From: Lingula anatina
Taxonomy: Eukaryota; Brachiopoda; Lingulata; Lingulida; Lingulidae
Reading direction: 5' to 3'
Assembly (NCBI RefSeq): GCF_001039355.2
Contig: NW_019774648.1
Span: forward strand, 372,001 to 436,000
DNA length: 64,000 nt
The stretch's first letter is position 1, and each line of letters opens with the position of its first letter. Position numbers and translations under genes: made by a program. Under the pieces are notes generated by a model, which made no database searches, had not been told where the DNA came from, and saw nothing but the letters and a program-made list of their open reading frames with translations. Shown here one piece after another: positions 52,644 to 64,000 of the stretch.

Positions 52644-53618
52644 ATGCCTGTATTTCTCGTTGAACCAGCCAATGAAAAACAGCGTATAGATTCCACTGAA
52701 AATCTCATCTCAGAAACGAACGATGAATCCTCCGACGCTAACGTCACAACATCAATGCAACAAATCTATGACACAGGCTACGACAGCACGCAACTGGGGA
52801 GCGAGCCAGGTGTTAACGAAAGCCAGCTAGCTTCAGAGAGAATGCAGGATTGGAGCCGTGAGGATGAGCCAGATATGGGTTCCATCTCCGCGGCGGCGAC
52901 CACTGAGCATACTGGCTGTAGTGGGAACGGAACGGGTGGACGTATCAATAACGGTTACAGCTGCCCCGATATCGAACTGCAAAATTACAACACTAATAGC
53001 TTAGATTCAAAACAGGATTATTCTGTAGTAGATAAAGCTATGTCTGAACTCCAGATGCCTCGCTATCAACAGCTGAACCTATTATCCAGCAGTTCTAGTC
53101 GGCGCACGCATGGTTTGGCTGGTTCACATTCCCTCCTGAACCTCGATAGAACGCCAACAGAGAACGCGCAGGATGAGCCCTCGACTCCCAAGCCGACGGA
53201 CTACTTAATTAAAGGCGAGTCGAGGGACACCCGACCGAAAAACAGAGAATCGGCTATATCGGACATTGGAGCAGATTATATGCGTGTCAATGGAGCGATT
53301 CGGCAGTTCAAACAACTGCAAAAGCCCGTCTCCACTCAGTCGCTCCCTTCTGCCACTAAAATGAGTTACAATGCAGAGGAGGCAGGAGCGCTGGTAGGCG
53401 GCAGTTCTGAATACCCGAGGCCAGAAAAGGCGAACAATAATGTCAAAGCAGAAAAAGACAGAACTAACCACGTGGGATATAGGTTAGGGGCCAGGAAGAC
53501 TTTATTTGAAAAACGCAGGAAAATATCTGACTATTCCCTAGCTTTAGGGATGTTCGGTATCGTAATGATGATAATGGAGACTGAGCTCTCATTTCCGTGG
53601 GCAGGTATATACAACAAG
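52644..53618 (+). CDS. KCNN: SK channel coding exon 1 (residues 1-325: N-terminus and S1)
   Basis: 325 codons ending at a GTAAGT donor at 53619, phase 0. Residues 1-274 are low-complexity and lineage-specific as far as I can tell. From about 276 ([17 protein letters not shown]) the SK family signature begins and runs into S1. Reading past the donor gives only 14 residues before a stop, confirming the splice. Confidence 0.95.
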
Positions 53619-56600
53619 GTAAGTGCTTCTTGCACACTGGATGAACGGCAGCTGCACGCATAGCTGTATAGAATGCGCATATATAACCTTAATATAGCAT
53701 AATGGGCGAACATTGCGCTCTGTTCATTAAACGTATACCATATAGTCATATGTCATTATTATACTAGCTGTTAATATAGATGCATAGAATGAAAAGTAGC
53801 CTACAGTGTTTATGGTGTTAAAACAAGCTGTGAACTACTGCTAAGCAATTACATGAGCTAGTCCGATGAAAGAGCAACGCGATTTATAAGAATCTGTGGC
53901 AAAACGATGGGACTTGCTCTAATAATGAAGGCAATGATGATATGAAATGTCAAATTTAATATGCATAATGACATGATGCTGATGAAGATGCATGTATACG
54001 CTCGTATACTGATGCTGATCTGTGCAAACACTGTGTTTAAAATACAGCTGTTTCACATACTACGCCACAAACACGCACCATGATTGTTGACAACATACTC
54101 CCACGCCCGTATCGTAATCTACGAAACAGGAAAAACCAATATTCACGAAAAGTACTTTCCCGACATAATGCGAATATTACTGAAATGCAGCCCTATTTTT
54201 CGACACGATCTAATCAATGGGTTCCGACTGCTTTTATTTCTGTTATTCCGACAGTTGATTTAATACCGCGATGGAGGTATAATGACGTTACCGCCTCTCA
54301 GAGACATCTCAAGAGCAGTGAGCAAAGAACGACCAAAGTCATCGACGTCATGGATCCTAACCTTTATCACAGTCAAAGTCAGTCTCACCACATTACCTTG
54401 ACCTATTTGCACGGTTATTCACCTTCAAGAAATGGGTAGTCGTTCAACTGGCTTAAGGCCTTTGCCCCCCAAATTATTCAGGCTTCGTTTTTTTTTTCAT
54501 AAGAGTGAATCGATACGTTTGGCAGGAGCTGACTGTCAAGATCGCATCACAGCGATATTGATGGTTTAATCAGTTTGCATCACTGCACCATAAAATCACT
54601 CCCCATTGCTTCATCACATTTTCGGTGTTTGTGTTTGTATACGCATATTTTTGTATAACATGTATACACAAGTCTCACTCTTAGATTTATTGGGAAGTTT
54701 AGTTTGCGTGGATGGATCTCGGTCTCTCGTTGCCTTTCATTTTGAACGGCTAGGTCATTATAGACGGGCTTAATACACAACATCATTGCTTCATTTCCCA
54801 TGTACTCGCCAGCAAATTACATCGAGCGTGTTCATAAACTCTCCTGGTTCTTGATAATGCTAAGAGTGTTTCAGAAATGTTATTAAGTTGGCTTTGATCA
54901 TTCAATATATTGCTATTAGAAAAGTACCCTTTTCCGCAAACTTGCTCGATTCAAGCACAATGTGAAAATTATTAATGGTGGTCATTACATAAGCGTTTAA
55001 CACGAGTACTTAATGGAGCAGGCGCGTGTCTATTAAGGCAGCGAGTTTGAGAGGTCTTAATGAAATGTACAGTGTAACTGCAAGTTATTTATTTTTTTTT
55101 ACTTGCCTGTTTATTCCATTCACCAGCCCACACATAACTTTTGATGCCTTATCTATATTGATCTGCCATTTATAGCAAATTTTCGTGTAATAGCGTTTTT
55201 CTTTCTTTCATTTCGTTTCTCTTTTTTTCTTTCTTTTCTTTTTTGCTGTCAATTTGTCGACTACGTCAGTAAAATGCCGTAGACTAGCTTATCCATATGG
55301 TAAGCAAACTGTTTCAATTCATTTTCTTATATAATATTTCCAGAGCAGCCCATATTCTTTGGTTATGAAATCGGTTATCAGTGCGTCAACAATAGCCTTG
55401 CTGTCACTGATCATAGCTTATCACGCAGTCGAGGTGCAGGTGAGTTAATATAAAACTATATGTGTATGTGCATTCTCAAGTTTGAATACGTACTGTAACC
55501 ACGCTCTTATGTTAATTGTGTCACGAATCGGCTTATACAAGGCTTTTAGCAACGGAAACAGGTGCGCTCTTATATTGAAGCTAGAAAATTTATTCTTGGA
55601 AAAAGTGTCGAAAAATTGAAAATTAAGATACCAAAAAAGACAATTATGAAAAAAATGTATTCAATTCGCCCATATATATTTATCTATAAGAGCTGCCTTT
55701 ACCCAGACTATCGTTACCGTGCTTACTGCAAGTATTAACACCAGGAAGGTACTTTCATAACGTCAACACTGAAATTAAAAGTGGTATTTTATTGCACGAC
55801 TGGAAAGGGGGCGGACCTGTAAAGCGGTGGTATGCTCCTGGTTCGATCAACATACAGGTACGCATTTGCCGAGTATGCATTTGCAGTTTCGTCATGCAGG
55901 TGCTATTGTTGCATTAGCATATTCAAACACATATGCACCTATGTAAAACGGCAAGAAATGTCAGTTAAGCACCTTGTTCTCCTCTCAATTGACCATGACC
56001 CAGCTGCTATTTTTTACAGATCCATTTCATTACTGAGAGAGTTCTAGGCAGGTGGATGTCATTTTATACCATAACCAATAGCAGATGATTTGGCTGATTC
56101 GGTGTTGCAGAGAATTATTCTGTTAATTCTGAGATTTGTTTCATTAAAACCCGTTGATTTCTGAAACACAGGTGAAATCCCGTTGGGTATAGATATTGAC
56201 ATCGGATGACTAATCTGTGATTTGTTATCTGGCTATCAATAATTTTCTCAAGTCTTGAGTGGACGTTTATTACATTTCTATGATCTCTCAGAGGCCGCAG
56301 TTAAAATCCCACTCGGCTATATTAACTATAACTCGTTTAAAGCTTGAGATCAGATCCCTTGATAAGAAATGCATCGAGAAAACAATGTATTAAAACAAAC
56401 AAGTATTTAAAGATAAACCAAAGACAAAAGGAAGAGTCGACTATCGTTTCAACGGAGACTATTGATCTCAAAATTTACAATCAAATCACTGCCAAGATTG
56501 TTTATGGAATAAGTGACTTCGATTTTTAGCTCAATTAAGTAAGGAAAATCTCTTTGAATTGAATTCTTTCAGTCTGACGAGAAAACACTGGGCAGATATG

Positions 56601-59600
56601 GATGAAACTTTAATACTATTAGTATGATCAATGAAGTGGACTAGTATTAACGTGAGCGCGTTCACTGTAACGAGAGACATGTGCGCTGGGTTAGGATTCA
56701 CGTCAAAAAGGTTAGCAAAGTTACGCCCCAGTTCCTCAAAAATTATCATCGGAATAACTTTAAGTGATAACATGAATTGTTTAACATGAAAACAATCATA
56801 CATCGTGCTTTCAAAGAATTTGTAGCTGCTGGCGTGCTTCTTCTGTTCATCTATGTTTGAAGCCCGATGTTTTTCTACGTATATTGAACGTTTTGCAGGT
56901 AAATCTTCAGTTAGGCTACCAGCCACCGCTGTGTTAGATAAATTTAGCTTGCTCGGGCAATTTGAAACCACCTGGCTTGTATTCATTTCTTCTTGCTGAT
57001 AGCGATCGGACAGAAAATACCTGGGTTCCAAGATCCACATGGCCCACTATCCCGCGTACTCTTCTGAAGCCTGAAAATGGTTTTGCCTTTTCGTCTCATG
57101 GTAAAAACTGATTAATCTTAACCCGCCTATCCTTCTTATTGTATTCCTCATAAAAACCGAGAGGAAATAACCTCTACCGATAACTGAATACCGTAAGGGA
57201 GTTCTCTAATCATGGTAAAAACTTAAACCACATGCACGCATATCGATCCTTCCTTCAGATTCCAAGATCACTTTTGAATTTGCAGCACAAACCGAAGACC
57301 CAGAAGCCAATTTTTTAATGTACACATGTACTAAGTTCTGTGGAACTTAGCTGATAACCGAGAGTTAATTGCATTTTCATGCTTTGTCTCATTGATTTCT
57401 TTGTAAAACATTTTGGAAGGTTTTTTTTTGGCATTTTATCTTCGAATTTTTTTGGACATGCAGTCTTAGTTTACTAGGCCATCTTTTAAATGGAATCTGA
57501 GTATATCAAAAGGACATATTGGTTTTGACTGCAAATGTGAACGTTCACATACACAATTGTGGTTTGTCACAAGGAAGCTAGTTACACACGCTTCAAGGTT
57601 GTGCTCGGAATAAGTAATGTTCCGTTCTGAGAGTGCTATTGCACTCTGGGCCAATATATTGGGTCGACTAAATTTAGGTACGGCTCCATTAGTATTGGTA
57701 GAGTTGGATGGTCTATATACATGTACATATCAGGTCGAAACCAATTATTCTCTCCAACTATACCGTAATCCTATGCCATTAACCCATCAACAAGATCGCT
57801 TTTACTAATTGGTTTATTCTGTTCGCCGCCACTAATCAATGTTAACAGTGCGTCCAATTGTAACGACAGAACACAATGTGTGCTGTTAGATGATTAAAAC
57901 ATTGTGGCTTTTAGTCCTGACAGTTAAATCATTTTCACCCTAATTAATGCCGTAGCTGAATAAACCTTGAAACCTACCACTTATAACGTCACCAACACCG
58001 AGTTTTATGTATAATGGGTTCGCGGAAAACTTGACTCCCAGCGGAGTCAAATCCACGGGAGACATCAATAAGTGGACAGAAAGCTATTCAAATTGTAGTT
58101 GTAAACCTGCTGAGAGATTTAAAACCCTGGAACGTCTTTCGCACAGGACAGGAGCATGTGTCCAATCAAAAGGCAGCCGTCGAGCCAGCATTGCGTGTCC
58201 CGGTAGCGTAGCTAAAGAGAACGTGTTTCTTATGACGTAATCTCAAATGACCTTTCCCTAAAACTGACGGCTGCGGGATTGATTTCAGGTGTAAACCTGA
58301 ATGTTCGTAAGGTTTTCGCTCTCACAATCATGTTTACACCTCGCACTTTCACTAAAAGCCCCTTTCATTTTCAGCGTATTTATTAACCCGGTTCGTTAAT
58401 TGATCCGAAATGTCATTTTGAACATGATGCCGCTTTAATGTTGTACAATCTTGCTTTCATCTAACGGTAAACGTGTTAAACGATCTATTGCAGTGCCAAG
58501 ATGACAAATAACATATGGTAGTCGTCACAGTGAAATTAGGAGATAGGCTGCGACACGTACTGTCATTCTTAACTTGTCAATTATCATGAGGAATGTCAAA
58601 TAGGGAATGCCAAATCTTCAATACAAGGATAGACTTTTTTGTGATCTCAAATAAAATCATAAATTTTGGCATATAGTTGCAAGAAACTCCTTTTTCTTTC
58701 TAAGGATACTTTATTGTCTATCAAAACAAGTGCATATTGCGTCATTGCGCAAAGTAGGAACAGGCCCTATACATCGTTCAAATTAGACAGTCAATAAATA
58801 CTGTTTACATTGAAATGAGGGACCAGTGTTTACCTTTCTAAAGGAAATTATAGTTGGCAGGCGTATTCCTTATTTGGCATTGTAATGTCAGCCTGACCTT
58901 GATTTACTTGACAGCCTTTCTCTCTGATTTCGTCATGCTTGGTCTTCATTCATGATCTGAAGCGACAGCATTTAGTAGACACACTGAGTGCTTCCTAATG
59001 CATATACACGTAATCGCCATGACGGCATCCCACTGAAATGCACTATTCGCTATTTGTCGGCTACGCTGTTGGATAGGAAAGTGCCTTTTTTAATGAACCG
59101 TTTCGTATCTAGCCATTTTTGCACGCTACCTCTAATTTTCTTTATTGCAGAATTCCTAACGTCGTTCCATATGACAATACTCTTCCCACTTTTATCTGAC
59201 TCTAAGGAATTTCAATAGTGTCAAAATTAGATTGCTCGTCAGCTTCGGGTCTGTGTTGTATAAATAAAAATATAGGGGCCCGATGGCATAATGCATTATG
59301 GCATACTTTTACGCTTATGTCAAATTTATTTCATTTATTTTTGATGGGGTAGGATGTTTTTATCGTACAAGTAGGGAGTAGAATTTTTGAAAATACTGTG
59401 AGACCAATGGGTAGTTCGTGACTGTGCATTGCTTTCAGGCGTTCGGATGTGTGGACACATGTGTGTGCTTGGTCCCATGTTTGGAACAATAAATACCATC
59501 ATGTTCATGAATATCTTTCTTTTGTTATATGTGAATATTAGCTGAATGTGAAGAAATCTTTCTGTAATTCAATTTTTCATGTTGGTCTGTTTGTCAATGA

Positions 59601-61580
59601 ATCTACTAGTAAGCTTGATGAGAATGTCTTAATAGTCCTCATGAAATCAGAATCGAGCGTTCTTTGAAATAAATATATCTCCAGACGGGGGCCCACGGGT
59701 TCACTATAATTTATCTCCCTTGTTGAAAGGGCAGTCAAGAAGGGGTAGTTTGCCAGGATGACCTCTACATGCTGTAGAGAGAAGAACACTACTATAGCCA
59801 AGTTGTTTTATGTAAAACTCTCATGTGACCTTAAGATTGCATCAAATCGATACATTGAAATAGGGCTTCGAAGTACTTTTACATTAAGATTTAGATTTTC
59901 ATTTGGATATTACATATCTGATCCCCGTTCCTGAGTGTTTAATCACGTGCAGCGTCTAGAGTCTGTCATTAAGAGGCATTGCATATTGTTCTGTCTTGGC
60001 AATCAGTTATGCTTGATCAGCTGAAAATGAGTTCTGCGAGAATGATTGGTAACAAAATAAGTATACGTTTGTGACCCATAGTTATAAATATGGAACAACC
60101 GAGGCCATTAAGTAATCCCGAACAGAACGGGTCTTTTTTTTTTCTTGAAACATTGTCTTCCCGTGAATCCCTTTGTCTTAGTCACAATTAATGTTTACGT
60201 TATATTATCTGATTGTTTTGCTTGATAACTACGTCTACTCGGTTGACCTGTTTAGATGAAAAACAAAACTAATTATCAGCCATAGGTACTGAGCATGCTA
60301 TCAATCACACTGTTGACACGAGGAACAAGTATTTCTATTTGGCAGGCATTTCGCATGGCCAAAAAAGTGACAATGTGTTGATGCCCCACTTCCTCTCCTT
60401 GACGGATAGATCGGTCTTTATTTTCCCAGCCGCCCTCATTAGGGATGCCACCCACGTCCGCCATGCTCAGTCGATATCGAACCAGGAATATGTGTCCACA
60501 CCGTTAAGTCTTTCGCTAAATCCATTTTGCTGAGCGGTGTTTCCTTTTATGTAGAATACTGTCTCGCTTTATTTTACTCCAATAACAGGCAACCACACAC
60601 ACACGGGTTACCTTGTTATTGCAGCCATTATAATCATTTGAATGGATGGAACGAGACTCGTGCCCGTACAATTCCAATATGGCTGACAGTGTCCACCAGA
60701 CTTCAATGTCAATATTTAGAGCATGAATAATGAATAAACGCAAATTTAACATTTTCTTTTTCCTTTTCAGAGAATCAGATTTTTGTACACTTTGTTGGAT
60801 AATGTGAATAATGTCACAATGCATTGGAAATACATATATACGGAAACGTATGGTTCTTTGTGTATTAGACATGTATTATATTGATAGTGAATATTACATG
60901 GATGGCTATGCTGTCAATTAAGGTCGTACTAATTTTCAATGTTACACGGCCGTTCTTTAATATCGGTGTTCGTTTACAGCATATAAAAATCATTTACCAT
61001 GAGGAACATGCCTTACGTTTTATACTTGAATGGTTCTAAAATGTACACTCTTCAACAAGACATGTCAAATAGTTTAGATATGAGCTACATTCACGACCAA
61101 AATGGCCACGGATATTTCAATATTTTAATATATCTTATTGAATGTCATCATTATTTTCCAGATATTCGCCATTGACAATTGCGTAGAGGACTGGAGAATA
61201 GCGATGTCACTCCAGAGAATAGGTCAGATAATAGTGGAGCTTGTAGTGTGCTCCATTCATCCAATCCCAGGGACGTACGATTTCATATGGACAACGGTGC
61301 ACCATGATGGGGTGACGGTCACCTCCGAAAAGGTGCCCATCGACATACTGTTATCTCTCCCGATGTTTATAAGACTGTATCTCATATGTCGTGTAATGTT
61401 ACTTCACAGTAAACTCTTCACGGATGCATCGTCTCGAAGTATTGGTGCCCTGAACAGGATCAGTTTTAACACGCGGTTTGTCCTGAAGGCGCTGATGACA
61501 ATATGCCCCGGTGCCGTCTTACTGGTGTTCACTCTCTCCCTGTGGATTATTGCCAGTTGGACTTTGAGAGGATGCGAGAG
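52644..61580 (+). CDS. KCNN: Small-conductance calcium-activated potassium channel (SK/KCNN), 5' part; three exons, 3' end outside window
   Basis: Exons 52644-53618, 55344-55439 and 61162-61580 join in frame to 497 residues (last codon split at GTAAGA). An in-frame TGA at 52632-52634 makes the ATG the first possible start. Order: a long hydrophilic N-terminus rich in Ser, Asn and acidic residues (1-294); S1 (about 295-317, ..[15 protein letters not shown]); S2 (329-350, LIIAYHA.E.Q); S3 (376-390, ending HPIPG); S4 (416-438, [19 protein letters not shown], arginine-poor as in SK channels); the invariant S4-S5 linker [15 protein letters not shown]; and S5 (463-489). SK tetramers with bound calmodulin open on cytosolic calcium and hyperpolarise neurons and muscle. 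The GYGD filter, S6 and calmodulin-binding domain are not in the window, so the entry is partial by position, not by mutation. Confidence 0.97.
53619..55343 (+). other. SK channel intron 1
   Basis: GTAAGT to TTCCAG. It contains a polypyrimidine CTTT-rich stretch at about 55,198-55,243 and an unassigned 119-codon frame (54080-54439) without recognisable domain. Confidence 0.85.
55344..55439 (+). CDS. KCNN: SK channel coding exon 2 (residues 326-357: S2)
   Basis: A 96-base exon with acceptor TTTCCAG ending at 55343 and donor GTGAGT at 55440, phase 0 on both sides. It encodes [15 protein letters not shown] followed by [17 protein letters not shown], the second membrane segment of SK channels. 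Confidence 0.95.
55440..61161 (+). other. SK channel intron 2
   Basis: GTGAGT to TTTCCAG, 5.7 kb. It contains the antisense open frame at 56531-57040. No repeat or other exon is recognised. Confidence 0.85.
56531..57040 (-). CDS. Unassigned 169-codon open frame antisense within SK intron 2
   Basis: This is the longest uninterrupted frame outside the SK first exon. The predicted product begins [20 protein letters not shown], is mostly hydrophilic in its first half and has a moderately hydrophobic stretch about 95-145. There is no signal peptide, domain or family that I recognise, and no clear promoter or splice signals. At this base composition one frame of such length in 64 kb is only mildly unexpected, so it may be chance, a decayed gene or a nested single-exon gene. 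Confidence 0.12.
   Translation of the reverse strand: MWILEPRYFLSDRYQQEEMNTSQVVSNCPSKLNLSNTAVAGSLTEDLPAKRSIYVEKHRASNIDEQKKHASSYKFFESTMYDCFHVKQFMLSLKVIPMIIFEELGRNFANLFDVNPNPAHMSLVTVNALTLILVHFIDHTNSIKVSSISAQCFLVRLKEFNSKRFSLLN
61162..61580 (+). CDS. KCNN: SK channel coding exon 3 (residues 358-497: S3, S4, S5)
   Basis: Acceptor TTTTCCAG ends at 61161; donor GTAAGA at 61581; 139 codons plus two bases. It contains the DWRIAM motif, CSIHPIPG, S4 with LPMFIRLYL, the [19 protein letters not shown] block and TICPG..LLVF in S5, ending GCER. The next exon should encode the pore. Confidence 0.97.
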
Positions 61581-64000
61581 GTAAGATTTCTAATCCCGTT
61601 TCTTGTACAACGTTTTTATTTTGTGCCATTGCTGTCATTTTTAGTAAAGATGTATTGCAAAAAAAAAAAAAAAAACAAAACAAAACAAATTTGATAAATT
61701 TGCCAACTTCGTATATAAGATATGGACACACTGTGATACATTCAGAGAGATTGTTACGCAAAAGATGAGTTTTGGGTCAGGTATTTAATGCTTGTCACTA
61801 TACTAAGCAATACATAGTAAACTTTTATAAAAAGGTCATTATATTTGAAAACAGATGCATTTCAAGTACTGTTTTATATATCTTTAATGCCAAAACAATA
61901 TACGATTCTGCGTGTAGGCCTTCTAATTTGGCGAACCTTAGTATTAATCAGACCTTAAAATCTATACTATTTATAATGAAAATCAGGTGGCATGAAAATT
62001 TGATGAACTAAACAACCAGTATGATGGACATTATACTGGTGAGCGTATTCATCATGCATGTAGAACGGCATTATTCTAATAGTAATAAAGTCGTTGCACA
62101 TGGCAGCAGAGTGAACGATAACATCTATCAGTAGATGATTTTAATATATCTGCACGGATTGCACTTGAATAATCCTACAACACAGCAAATCCCATCCCTT
62201 CGGTCATATGGCCGCCCTGCAGGAACATTTCATTGGGTCATTTCGGTTACTGTGGCTGACGACGTATTACTTAATTAGCCAGCTATGATAAACACGGACT
62301 GAAACACCTATCTAGCCCGTTAATGGTGGATAAGGTGCTGATATTTCATTTCACAGCTTTTACGAATTAACACGCCTATCAACACTCGCAATGTCAAACA
62401 GTGCAACAGCTGGAGTGGCTGTGTGTGCTTTTCTGCAGGCCTTCGTGGAACATTATAACGATCTTAAATGTGACGTTTGTGCTACTGAGCCCGTTAGGGA
62501 AATAGGACGCTTTTGAAGTAGACGAATCTGTATTGAGAGAATACAATCACGAACCTGACAAACGTGTTTCTATGGTAGAATTTAAAAAAAACATTCAGCA
62601 AACTACCTAAAGTGTCAATAGGCCTACTACATGTTTTATATCTAGTGTATAATATTAAAATAGAAGAATAAAAAGCGATACAAAACTGTTTTACGAATTG
62701 CACACTAGACCACTTAATAACTGAAGCACCAAAAACATGCAAGCAACTCATATGGCCACACCGCTAACTAATGTTTCCTAATATTCCAACTGTTTTACCC
62801 CCGTGATTGTACTTAACTTTGATTTTGGTATGTATTTTTTATCCTAGAAACTATGGAAGTTTTTGCAGAACTTCTGAAATTCATTAAGGCAGTGGTGTTC
62901 ATCTTTCATGTGGCTGGTAATCAAATATTTGCTTTACAAATGTTATCCTTCTATTTGCAATTTTGTCGGCGCCGCATTTTTATGTGTTGATCACTTACGA
63001 CCATGCAAGTCTCTTCATTAACTTTCTAGAGTTCAAATGTATATGATTCTTCCGCCACGTTTATTAAAAAGTCGCCATTTGGCTTGAAATACGCATCATG
63101 TTTATTCATATTGGCTTTATCCTTCAGTTGAACCTGTGTCAAAGTGTTATTTTCCTTCCGATCATATTTTCTATTGACGTCAAACCTCTTTTTTTTGCCA
63201 CACCTGCCCAGATCATGTAGGTTTCATATGTAAATACTTTTGATATATATATTTAAGTGATCATCATTTCTGGACTATTTAAACATTATTACAGTATACA
63301 CGCTTACGAATACAATTTAATACAGATTAAGGCAGTCTTTCGCTTTAGCTCTTTTTGTAACCGATGTGCCAGTATGGCCACTCACTTTACCCAGTACATA
63401 AGTATCTCAGAACAAACATGTAACTCATTTGTTGATAACAGACTTTCAATTAAAGCCGGTTTGGTCTATATGCTAGCATTGGTATATACATGTACCACTG
63501 GTAATGGCACACCTACGCATCGAGTTACCTTACATGTTTCGTGCTATATTTAGCACCCTAAACGTAAGTTGGTAGACCTCTTACAGACGCATACAACTTG
63601 TGTTTAACCTAGAACACATTGGTTCAAATGGGCAATAAAGACTATACGTACACTACATACAATCTACTTTATGTCATTTTCCGTTTACGTAAACGGTGCA
63701 GTGTTAGGTCAGTTTGGTATGTTGTTTAGGGGGTATCTAATTTCGAAAGTAGCTTTAATTTTACAGTCTATTTTTCTCTCTATTTTTCTTTCATGTTATC
63801 TAACACTCTGATTTCGTCATTAGATTTCCAAACTGACAGCGAGGAAAAGAACTTTGTTTTTGCCACGTTATGAAGCAGCTGCTTGGTGCTTGAGAAATAT
63901 GCTTTTCAGTATTGACTTAAGTAACAGTAGATCATATATTCCCTTGCTGCATTAGTCATAATAGAACATAGAAATCACCAAAAAGAGAGGACAAGGAAAT
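61581..64000 (+). other. SK channel intron 3 (5' part, runs off the window)
   Basis: Begins with donor GTAAGA. I looked for the pore exon (GYGD filter coding) and did not find it, so intron 3 is longer than 2.4 kb. An A-rich run is present at about 61,660-61,689. Nothing else is recognised. Confidence 0.8.

Noticed and set aside
55800-55860. Possible tRNA, from a GGTTCGATC word
   Set aside because: No matching acceptor, D or anticodon stems can be formed around it.
1-64000. A novel multi-gene system, mobile cassette or viral insertion
   Set aside because: I looked for reverse transcriptase, transposase, integrase, capsid and polymerase motifs in the longer frames on both strands and saw none. 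The window holds two ordinary animal genes and non-coding DNA.

Overview
This window is eukaryotic nuclear DNA from an animal. It is AT-rich, carries spliced genes with long introns, GT..AG splice sites, microsatellites and assembly gaps, and has no bacterial gene organisation. Both recognisable genes are metazoan families. The frequent tacatgta and accggt words and the strong allelic-style divergence between duplicated blocks would suit a highly heterozygous marine invertebrate, perhaps a lophotrochozoan such as a mollusc. That placement is only a guess.

Layout: (1) 1-17.36 kb is a complete six-exon gene on the + strand encoding a 208-residue START-domain lipid carrier closest to STARD5, with a CpG-rich promoter, a CpG-starved gene body and a roughly 2.1 kb 3' UTR. 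Its fifth intron contains a 561-base N gap flanked by two near-identical 1.37 kb blocks. (2) 17.36-34.6 kb has no gene I can support. It holds a 140 bp palindromic MITE with a 9 bp target-site duplication, a (TA)n tract beside a 90 bp tandem duplication, and scattered simple repeats. (3) 34.6-44.7 kb is one 5 kb sequence present twice in tandem, joined by a single N. It is probably two haplotypes assembled in series. (4) 44.7-52.2 kb holds a degenerate 39 bp tandem array, a 10-bp-periodic CpG-rich repeat and otherwise featureless DNA. (5) 52.2-64 kb holds the first three coding exons (497 residues, N-terminus to S5) of a small-conductance calcium-activated potassium channel (SK/KCNN) on the + strand. 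The pore, S6 and calmodulin-binding exons lie beyond the right edge.

The two genes are not functionally linked. One is a cytosolic sterol/lipid carrier that looks broadly expressed and germline-methylated. The other is a neuronal/muscle-type ion channel with normal CpG content and about 35 kb of upstream DNA, which may contain its regulatory elements. I saw no RNA gene, CRISPR array or intact autonomous transposon. The most informative signals beyond the genes are the sharp CpG-depletion footprint of the STARD5-like gene, the two false-duplication-like blocks, the MITE, a template-switch palindrome distinguishing the two 5 kb copies, and two unusual tandem arrays.
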